A stretch of DNA of 64,000 bases, taken from Cristatella mucedo (lineage: Eukaryota; Bryozoa; Phylactolaemata; Cristatellidae). The translations under genes and the position numbers were made by a program. The stretch covers positions 1,210,501-1,274,500 of the forward strand of contig WPIO01000035.1 of NCBI GenBank assembly GCA_009760855.2, given 5' to 3'. Shown here in pieces: positions 49,501 to 59,100 of the stretch. A model generated the notes under the pieces. That model did no database searches. It was not told the origin of the DNA and was given only the letters and a program-made list of their open reading frames with translations. The stretch's first letter is position 1. Every line of letters begins with the position of its first letter.

Positions 49501-50480
49501 TAGCACACTAGGTAAGGTGCTTGCTTGTCACGACCTCGGTGCCGATGTCGTAGGTTCGAATCCTGCTGTGGGCGATCTTTTATTGCCACTGCAATGGTGG
49601 TGATAGCCGTGAAGGCTCCTCTGTCGCCATACAAGAGAGTTTGTTAAATCAGCTAGTATTTCTTATATATATATATATATATATTACCTCCGATGCCTAA
49701 GGGCTGTGTGCTACTAAAATGCATTCAGGTCAAAAACTCGATCTCTTGGATTGCTCTGGTCTTTTGTAGAAATCTTGTGCTTGAGCCTTGTCGCATACAT
49801 AAAGCACCTGGATAGAGATTAAGTTCTCTTAAGGTGCTAAGTAAATGAAGTATTGATTCATTTGTTCAGCCCTGCATGTTAAAGTGTGTAGGTGTGTGTC
49901 CTTCTAGGGGCATCTGTTATGGTTTACCGCTCTGTTCCTTTGTTGAAAGTTGCTGCACTTTCTATGGGTCGACCATCTGGCAGTCTTGTGCATGCTATTT
50001 TTTGGAAAGCTCTTAAAATGACAGTGAATGATTACTTTCTACTCGTGTTGCAGATTGGAAGTAAGCACGACGACATCTGCATTCACCTGTTTGTCCGTCC
50101 TTCAGACTGGTACAGGCATTTACATCATCAAGTATAATAAGCAGTGAGACTATATTTGTCACGGCTCTATATGAACCATTGTGTGGCGCCACCGGCACTA
50201 ACCGGAGAGGATAGGTGAGTCATCGGCCGTTGTCCAAATGTTTAGCATCTGCCTGGCTACATGTTTCTGTGAATTCGTGTGTGCCATGGATTAAGTGGAG
50301 ACTGTTGTGAGGACTGCTTTTGTTTGGTAGCAGGCCTGTATTGCAAGCAAAGTATTGCAAAGTCTCCACATATTGAAAGACATGCCAATCAGACAGGCTT
50401 GCTTTTCTTTGTAAGAGCGAGCTTCGAAATGAGGCAGATAAAAAAAGCATCTCGTTATTGTACCCACGGTTTTGTATTCA
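40558..50480 (+). repeat. Tandem array: nine ~1.12-kb units, each with a clathrin pseudo-exon and a SINE
   Basis: The same block (TGTCACGACCTCGGTGCC) starts at 40561, 41675, 42798, 43923, 45044, 46163, 47283, 48405 and 49526, a period of 1114-1125 bases. The last unit stops at 50480, where the sequence becomes unique clathrin intron. Unit order: SINE family 2 (A-box-like TAGCACACTAGG, B box GGTTCGAATCC, central GAAGGCTCCTCTG, TTAAATCAGCTA), a TA microsatellite of variable length, the SINE/LINE tail (TAAAGCACCTGGATAGAG...AAGGTGCTA), unique spacer, the clathrin pseudo-exon, and more spacer. Units differ at only a handful of sites. Copy 1 lacks the A-box half of the SINE. All short open frames inside are repeats of each other and non-genic. 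Confidence 0.97.
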
Positions 50481-51082
50481 AGGTTAGTCTGGAAAATATG
50501 CATTATCGTGCCTATTTTAGGTTTTTCTGTCAGTACTGAAGAAGAAAACATTGAGTTAGTAAATGCTATGCTAAACAATCCTTAACCTCTTTAGTAGATG
50601 GTGCTACTTGGAGGCTGCCAAGGTGGCTGCAGGTGCTTCCACGGCTAGATATTCCCATGCAATTACAAGGTGCGTCTGTCAGCCGGCAGAATGTTGAGGC
50701 ATTAACTATTGAATGCCATATTCCAAGCCTATTTTGGTCTACACTTGCTGAACAGAATTCCATACAGTTCCTGCTCAGCCAAGACTAAACGGCTCCTTTG
50801 GTGCAATATTTCGGAATACTTCTCCACCCGGGCCAACTGAACAAATACCAGTCTTAAGATTAGTACTATGTCGACCGGTTCTGCAGCTAGGTCGAAAGCA
50901 GCTTCTAGAAGAATTGCTGAAAGCAGGAAAGGTATTTTTCATGTATTGGTCTGCAGTTCCGTGCCTGAACGAGCCTATCTTAAAGTGGTCATTGGTATTG
51001 ACAATGTTGACGTACTAATTGTGAATGGTGTCTACCTCTGTTCTTCCTTTCCGAAAATTCATTTTGAAGAGTTCAGTAATAA

Positions 51083-51180
51083 TTAATAATAATATTACAC
51101 TTGATAAAGCGCCCTCAGAACTCAATCTTCTTCTAGGCACTCTACATTTGCTGAAAAGGAAGCACGATCGATTGGTAAAA
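51083..51180 (-). mobile_element. LINE A tail inside a clathrin pseudogene intron
   Basis: In reverse complement it shows GTAGAGTGCCTAGAAGAAGA and GAGGGCGCTTTATCAAGTG with an ATT-rich end. It lies between the pseudo-exons ending at 50931 and starting at 51319. Confidence 0.85.
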
Positions 51181-52263
51181 CGTTAATGTACGTAACTGTA
51201 TGCATTTGGCTTCTCCACTAGTTGGTCATTGGTGTGGTAGGCTCATGCAATGTTCGATTGAAGCTACATTCTCTCCACTCCCACTGTTTGCCAGCGCTAC
51301 CTGTCTGTTCTGTTGCAGCTGGAGTGGAGTGAAGAACTTGGAGGCCTTGTCAAAGTTGTTGATTCTACGTCAGATCTTACTGTGTGCTTGCATGCAAGTA
51401 TGCCTAACAGAGTTATCATGTGCTTTGCCGAGTCTGGACAATTCCAGAAGATCGCACTTTATGCCAAAAAATGTGCCTACACACCAGACTGCGTTCTTAC
51501 TCAGGAGCATTATGCACATTAACCCAGAACAGGGCCTGGAATTTGCACAGATGCTTGTTGCTGATGACGAGCCACTGGCTGATATCAATCAGGTAAGCAC
51601 CAACGAGTGTTGTTTCTTAAAGCTTTCACCCATCCCACAGATCTTTAAGCCGAATAAGTAAATAGCATTTGGTCCTCATGCAATTTCTGAATTGGATTGC
51701 CTCATTAAAGTTTCGTATGCCTGCGTTTCTTTGACGTTGATTAGCTAAAAATGTATGTATTTGTTGACGAGATTCGTTCTAATGTTTTTTTACTTGTGAT
51801 ATTTTCTTCTTTAGGTCGTCGATATATTCATGGAAACGAATATTATTCAACAGTGCACGTCATTCTTGCTTAAGGCTCTCAAGAACCACAGGCCGGCAGA
51901 GGCACTATTTCACACCCGGTTGCATGAGATTAATATTATGCATGTCTCTCATGTGGCAGTTACTATTTTGGGCAATCAGATGTTCACTTACTATGATAAG
52001 GCCCGCTCTGCAAAGGGTTTGTATCTTAATTAATCCTCACCAAAATCGTTCATGTGAGCATATCTGCTTCCAGGCACTGGAACACTGCACTTGACTTGCA
52101 TGGCATGAAGCGAGCCGTGGACTGCATGCACATGTTAAATCCTGGGTGGCTGGTGAACTACTATGGCTCCCTATCTGTGGACAATTTCGTGGAGTGCCTT
52201 AAGGAGGCTAAGTTGACTGATCAGCTGCCACTGATTATTATCTGTTACCGCCTTGACTTTTCC

Positions 52264-52741
52264 ACGGCTTGGCACTCTACCAGTACAGAGCAAAGTTCTT
52301 ACAAGGCCCGCCACGGCTTGACTCCTTCGTACCTAGTTAAACTGCTCCACCAGTTTCAGCCTCTTTGTGCCCTCAGGTCCTGTATGGACAATAAATTAGC
52401 TGTTCCATTCCTCTGCTTAAAGACCGTTGGCGACAGAAGCTTTAGCTCTGCAGGTCCTAGACTGTGGAGCTCGATTCCACAATTCTTACGCAACGACAAC
52501 TATTCATCTGCTGCCGACTATGGCTCATCCTTTTCAGCAGTCCTGAGCCGCTACTTCCATGCTACTCACTACCTTAACTGCTCTCCTGACTCGGCTATGG
52601 TTCCCACTTTCTCTTTGTTGTGTGACGAAGTCTGTTGGCTACCGAATGTGTACCGAAAACCGCTTAGGCTGTGAGTGAGCTATACAAAACTTTCATGTGT
52701 GACACCCACACAGGCTTACTGACGGAGATAAATTACATTAC
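52264..52741 (+). mobile_element. LINE B 3' end inserted in a clathrin exon
   Basis: This encodes a non-LTR polyprotein C-terminus ([49 protein letters not shown]) followed by a 3' UTR ending AAATTACATTAC. Clathrin reading breaks at ...YRLDF at 52263 and resumes as RNDLQNYIEIF right after 52741. It therefore sits inside what was one exon. It shares 3' UTR with copies at 6.5, 11.0 and 36.1 kb. Confidence 0.88.
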
Positions 52742-53139
52742 AGAAACGACTTGCAGAATTACATCGAAATATTTATGTCTAGTGGGTGGGCACTTGTCGT
52801 TTATTTCATCTCCACTGAGTCTACTTTCATCTTGATGTTTGCCACGTCGCTAAGCTAGAAGAACATATTCTCATTTCTGTATGCTTTTGAGTGGACATTT
52901 TTTCTTCAGAGTAAATATATATTAATTTTTGTTCCTCGACTTTTTTCCGACTAAATGTGTACCATAATACTCGAATTTGTCAGTTGTTTCGTCGGAAATG
53001 GGGTAATTTTAAGTTATTAACTGTGAAGGGCACACATACAAAGTTTTTGGGAAATGATGACCATTTTCTATACACATTTCAGGCATAAGTAATGATAAAT
53101 TCATACTTGGCACCCAGGAAAACATTTTTGTTACGTAAT

Positions 53140-54000
53140 GTAGACATATGTGAATCACCATTAGAAGACTCATCTCTATCTAGGCATTCTACGGATGCCC
53201 GAAGATGCAAATCGAGTGGTTAGTGGTGACATTAACATCGGCAGCACCCATAAACGCACCAAAGACAAATCACTTGGACAGTAAATGGTACAAGTAATAG
53301 GTTTTTAGCTCCTTTTTAAATTTCGTCTATATAGGTGATGTCTCGAAGTCAGATCGGGGTGAGTTCAGGGATCATAGGAATTGAAGGCATAGTCACCAAA
53401 GGATTTTATGTTGGAGGTACAGCTAAGCATCTAAAGTCAAAAGAGCTGGAGATACGATATGGAACCTGATTTGGAAAGCTTTCAGATACAGTTAGGTAAG
53501 CCAGAGCAAGAGAAATAAGGAAGCTACGAAATTAGGGTCAGAACGTTGAAATCGGTGTGCCACTTGATGGTGAGCCAGTACAGGTCGGCGAGAATTGCTG
53601 TAATGTCGTTTTAGAGTTCACTACAGACAAGCCTACCAGCCGATCGTTGCACCAACTGTAAACATGTTATTGATCAGGAACCACACCCACAACTTGGTGA
53701 GTTATGTAAACTTAAAGAGGTTGTAACGAATGCATTGACCAGGTTGGCTGTGGCGTCCATCTTTGCCTAAGCACGCCCGAGTTACATGAATCGTACGACG
53801 TAAGTGAAAGTATTCGGACTTCATAATGGAGCTGGAGTGGCTTTCTAGTGAAATGTCGAAGGGGACAACAGATTCCGTGCCAAGGCTACAGGAGATACGC
53901 TAGCCTAGTCCATTCTGAAGGTTAAGCTTTCCATTTTTTTTTAGAAACATCAGGTTTGCTCATAGCTAGTAAGGTACTATCGCCATACAATTTGGGAACG
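53140..54000 (-). mobile_element. LINE A-like decayed copy
   Basis: In reverse complement, recognisable blocks follow the LINE A order: TCTATCTAGGCATTCTACGG-like tail, 3' UTR, the GACCTGTACTGGCTCACCAT (DLYWLTI, cf. DLHWLP) block, GGTCAATGCATTCGTTACAA, and CTTACTAGCTATGAGCAAAC. There are many frameshifts. Confidence 0.7.
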
Positions 54001-54009
54001 TTTGCTACC

Positions 54010-55000
54010 ATCCAAAAACAAACGGCAGCAATAATTCGGAAAGGAAGCTAAAGAGTTTGTCATAGAGGGGAACTAATGCCGATTGGCGTTCACACTCCTT
54101 TCCTTGAGTACGTATATTGCGAGTATTAAGCATACTCAGAGCAGGTGCCTTTACCCATTGTTCAAACAAATCAACTTCGAAAACACATTTTTGGAAAGAT
54201 AAAAATAAGAAACGACAAATTAAACGGGTCTGTTTTTTTGCTAATAATTGTAATCTAGAGCAGGCAAGGTTTTGGATGTTTGCTTTTGGTAAGTAGGCTT
54301 CACGATTAAGTATAGTGGATTAAATGAACTGGGCTAAGACCACGGTCTGCACGGAGCTACAAGGACTCTTATCTACTATCTCCCTGTAAACTAGCTATCA
54401 ATCTCCATTTCACGAGCTCCTGTATTTAGCCTTGCTTTTCAAAGCTCGTCATGATGCAAGTTGCTCTGTCAGATCTCAGGCTGATTTATTTTGCCAACTT
54501 AAAATTTTCGTAGAAATACTCGTGCAAAACTAGGCTTTGTCGTGTAGAGGCAACAAACCTGTAAAACCCATTGGTTGTTTGCTGTTGCAATGTTCAACCC
54601 ATTGAATAATATGCTGCTTATTATACGTTAACAGTAAACTGAGCCTCAAAATTTAAACGCTTGGCATTACCTGTCGTGTCCTGTCATATTCGCAAAGCTA
54701 AACCAAAATTGGGCTTATTTAAATTTGGCATGCAAATTTGAAATCAAATTACATAAGAGTTTATTAACGACAGTCATGTGGATATAAAAAAAAGCTATTG
54801 GTTCCTGCACCGTAGCATTTTGGGAATACTTTCGTTACAGCATTGGTCCCATAAAGTGCACATAAAACACAATAGCTAATGATTTGGCAGTGCATGTTGT
54901 CGTTCTCACAAGTCGTATGAACACGCAAGCTTTGACTCCAACTTATATCCACTGGTACTTTCTCCCATATTTGGCAGTATATGTAATATATATAATTCCT
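54010..55000. other. No supported gene
   Basis: AT-rich DNA without recognisable coding, RNA or repeat features. Confidence 0.4.
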
Positions 55001-55004
55001 TTGT

Positions 55005-55122
55005 CAGGCGCCCTTAGAGAACTTAATCCCGATTTAGGGACTTCACATATGTCTCAGGGCTCGAGCCCACGACCTCGGCCGGAACGTGGTCGGAGTGAGC
55101 ACCTAAACCAATGGGCCAAACT
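55005..55122 (-). mobile_element. SINE family 1 copy
   Basis: The minus strand reads TTTGGCCCATTGGTTTAGGT, then GGTCGTGGGCTCGAGCCCTG as B-box region, and a tail GGGATTAAGTTCTCTAAGGG. It is the cleanest copy of the family by box match. Confidence 0.88.
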
Positions 55123-55788
55123 AGCTCGGCGTGAATTTTAAACATCGTCACAAGTAGCTACCATTAATATTTTATTATTTTGGTGTGGTTTTACAAGCAA
55201 CTCTCATCGAATGCTGGTGCCATTGCTTCAGCACCACCATATTCTGATGCCGCCTGTGGCTACTGAAAAACCATTCATGTTTTCGTACCGAATGCAAATC
55301 CCAAAAAGGCACTATTCAGAGGTGATTGCTCCATCCTGACAACAGTTTCTTGTGGCCTAGGGCTTTCTAGTACCACCAGACATTTCCATTGGGCACATTG
55401 ACTCGACCTCCTAGGGAAATCAATGCAGCACCATTTAAGACCAGCATAATTCAAGGAAGTTGGTTGGGCTAGGCATCAGGCTAAACTCCAATGATCCGAC
55501 TTCGTTACTTCCATGACCAGCGAACCTCAGCTCCAGTTAGTGAACAAGTTGCTCTGTTACTATGTCCACTGCGGTATCAAAACACCTTCACCAATAGTAA
55601 AATAGCCGTTACATAGCTGTTACTGACGCAATGGTTGCAAAGTCACTTGACAAATACTGAAGAATTGTTTCATAAAGGCATGTCCATCTATTAATTAACA
55701 TACCATGGCAAACACAAAGCTGTCTGTGAAACTACTATGCACACAAAAACTAATTTTTGTTGAGATTCTTCAGCAGAAATTTGGCCAG

Positions 55789-56120
55789 TCATTCAGGCAG
55801 ACCCAACCGGCCGTTTTCAATTGCTGAGATTTCATCCAGTTTTTTCTGTATAGTGTGAGCATAGGTAAACATCTGTAGAAGATATCTTGCTTCCGAGTCA
55901 CCATCGCACAGCACTCTAAAACAAAAAGTCCGCAATATTAAGAGCCGAAGCAGTAGCAAGTGGTCATTGGGGGAAATTTTCGAAAACAGGAATATTCTGT
56001 GAACTCTCAAAGGGGCTCAGTATCAACTCATATATTTACAAAATGCAGTTGTACGTCCTTGTACGTGTATACACAATTACTGGACACGAATGTGTGCATG
56101 CCAATGTAAAAATACTATGA

Positions 56121-56158
<38 letters not shown>

Positions 56159-59100
56159 TGTCAATACTTGGAAAAAATGGTTCGATCTCAATAAAATAGG
56201 GAACAGTCCACCACGACTTCCCATCTAAAACATCTCTTAAGAAGGGTCGGATTCATTTCGGTCTTGCTTCAATCTTGGGAGCACGCTAAAAAGACTGGGA
56301 GGTCTTCCCAATTCCAATGAATGATTTGATTTGATGAATTTCAATAATGAAGCTTAACATGGTTTGATAACCGTAAGTATTACTTGCCGATAGCCATGAA
56401 TATATTCATGTTGTCTTTAACATTGTGGCCTAAGCATGATGCTTGCTTTTGCATGCTTGATACCGTACATGTCACAACCCTTGGGTACTAATTTTCTTGC
56501 AGCAAGTTGTAAAGCACCTGGAGAGAGATAAAGTTCTCTTAGAGCGATATACACACGACGGACTGTCATCATTATTCTCCACTAAGATTGTTGGAATTCC
56601 GACAAAAGCCAAGCGAAAATAACAAATCACAAGTGCTGTCAAAGGGCATCCCTTCATTTCAAAGGTTCCTTAACAGCATATGTGAAGTGCCTAGAAAGAC
56701 ATCAAGCTCTCCGAGGGTGCTATGTAAATGGATTTTTATCATTGTGATTATTAAAGGCACAACGAACGATTTGACTGACGAAATGATCCATGCATTATAT
56801 TAGTCTCTATTATGAGCCACTGCGAGGCTTTTTTTTAAAGGAATCAGGTAATAATAACAATTTGATTATGAGGAAGCAGGTAGTAAAAGGCTATGGCAGA
56901 AATTTTAATCAACCGGTAAGCCCTTGACGAAGCATGGCAGTAGGGTATTTGCTCCCTCCTAAGCCAAAGCAAAATTTCCCTCGACCACTCTGGAGACGAG
57001 CCAATAGGAAGCTTGAAGGAACTCAGACAAAACTCCAATTTCTACAAGAAGTAGGACCAAGCATTAGGGAGAAAAAACAAACCTTATAAATCAGGCTTTA
57101 TCGACACTAAAAGGGGCCTCCGGTAGCTCTTAAAAAATATTATGCTCAATTGATCACTTGGCACTAACTTTGTTTGGACACGAAACTTTACTGCCACTTA
57201 CCAGAAAATGCATTTAAAAGGATTAGGTTATTTCACTGCTAAGCTACATTGCCTTTATCATGACGGAGTGTCTTAAGCTGGAAGGGAGGATCTGCCAGCT
57301 CTTTGGGCAATAAGAATCTATCAGGTGCCTACGAGGCATGCAGCAGAAGCTACATTTATTCCACAATATCCGTATACAGCAAATAATACAATATATATAT
57401 TATAATAAATTATACATATATGTATGTATGCCTTGCTACTTAAGATCCCGGCGGCCGTGCTTCCATGCAACCTGCCTGGCCGCCACAACTCAAACTAGGC
57501 AGCCCGAAAAGGAGTTGAACAGCACGGACACAGGCTCATTGAACACTTACATAGAACGATTCTGCTTTTCATGGTGGCAGCAACTGACTTTACGTTTGGC
57601 TTCAGTTCCTATAGTAAAAATGTGCTTAAGTACCAAGAAAAAACCACGAAATCACGAGCATGGGAAGCAGGCGCGCTGAAGTGCACTTGCAAATTTTACC
57701 TTGACAGATGGGCAAACATTCCTGAGCAGTACTCCCAGCACTCTACAATGCAAGCTTTACAATCATAAGCAGAACTTAAATATAAGCAAGTACAAATGCA
57801 TATAAACACGCATGAACACACATTGGCGTATATGCAGCACAGTTAGTATAAGTTATACAGACATGGATAGTTCTGATTTATATTTCAACGACTTGAAACC
57901 CGTTGCTTGCTAGTCAATTACATTTTCTGGGATGCACACCAATTATTTATTCGTATATCTCACCCAGGTCAAATTCACAGCAAGTGTGAATTATAGCTTC
58001 ATTAAGCTAGCTTTTAATGAGCTAGTCTTTCGTATGAGTTCCCTTCTTAATTAAGCAAAGCTTGGCTTCAAATTAATTGGTCCTTGTTTTGCTTACTCTG
58101 GCAATCAAATTTATTCCAATTCCGGCAATCATACTTCATAAGAGAATCCTAATAATAATAATACATATCTTATAGCGCCCTCTGCGAACTCAATATTTTT
58201 CTAGGCACTTTACATTTGCTGCAAAGGAAGCACAATCGAATGGTTAGTGGTAGCATGCTCAATGACAACAAGCACAACAAGGTTAGAGGTGACATGCACA
58301 GGGTCAGCATGCAAATATGGTTAATGGCAGAATGCACAGTGTTAGCATGCATAAGTAGAATCAATATCACAAAATTATTGCCATAGCAAAAATAAACGTT
58401 CTTTCGAGGGCTATTTTCACGTAAAAAATACGATTGCACCACAAATCGCTAATAAGCTTCGTCATTGAAGTGCTGCTAACTAGCTAATGCAAGAATAACT
58501 CAGTATGTATGTTACATCTGCTGAATCGTAAGTATATACGTACAGTGCATAGCTGTGCATTAAGAAAATGCAGGCCGCCGATATAATCTGATCTTGAATA
58601 TGGCCACTGAGTTTAGTGGTTCTTGAACTATGATGAGTATGTATGTTACATCTGCTGAATCGTAAGTATATACGTACAGTGCATAGCTGTGCATTAAGAA
58701 AATGCAGGCCGCCGATATAATCTGATCTTGAATATGGCCACTGAGTTTAGTGGTTCTTGAACTATGATGACTAAATACTCCAACGAAGCTACCACGCCAT
58801 ATTGAGGCCAGGCACCCGCTACTCATGCTGAGACTTTTGGGAAGGGCAGTAGTTGCAGATCTACTGCAGATGCTCATAACACCGACATTAAACACGTGAA
58901 AAATAAAACTATCTAAACGTAAGCATACTTCTTATCTAAACGTAAGCATACTTCTTGACACATACAGGGTATATTGAAAACTATTAGGATTAAAAGTGCA
59001 ATGTAGTAGGCAGAAACAACAATTACTGCACGGTGTAAATTAGCGAGATCGATGCACGTTAGTTTTCACCGTGGGCGTCCATTTGTAGGGAATATTGTGC

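Larger units (their letters stand above)
41087..52775 (+). pseudogene. CLTC-like: Clathrin heavy chain pseudogene with a nine-fold amplified exon
   Basis: The family protein is the heavy chain of the clathrin triskelion coat. Here only broken pieces remain, in order. Nine pseudo-exon copies begin at 41087, 42205, 43330, 44451, 45570, 46691, 47811, 48933 and 50054, each ~160 bases (KHDD.CIHL, DLETGT, SETIFVTA, end of the beta-propeller). Then follow 50521-50584 (STEEENIELVNAMLNNP), ~50605-50700 (EAAKVAAGA), 50789-50931 (APLVQYFGILLHPGQLNKY, CRPVLQLGRKQLLEELL), 51319-51592 ([36 protein letters not shown]), 51815-52016 ([21 protein letters not shown]), 52074-52263 ([31 protein letters not shown]) and 52742-52775 (NDLQNYIEIF). 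Frameshifts fall near 50838, 51497 and 52090, with in-frame stops and a ~100-codon deletion around 52200. Introns persist, so it is non-processed. No earlier exons were found. Confidence 0.93.

Noticed and set aside
40640-49700. CRISPR-like or prokaryotic interpretation of the regular array
   Set aside because: Unit length is 1.12 kb, the units contain introns/exons and a SINE, and the window is clearly eukaryotic.
40925-50137. Repeated small open frames (60-148 residues) in each 1.12-kb unit on both strands
   Set aside because: They recur only because the unit recurs. They cross SINE, spacer and the dead exon, and none resembles a protein. Not genes.
56844-57050. Possible minus-strand exon of the unrecognised gene near 57 kb
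   Set aside because: The acceptor looks good (CTTCTTGTAG) but joining it to the 58-base exon creates a stop, and no clear donor follows.
58790-58880. Possible minus-strand exon (RSATTALPKSLSMSS...)
   Set aside because: The acceptor would place a stop in the phase required by the neighbouring supported exon. Left out of the gene model.
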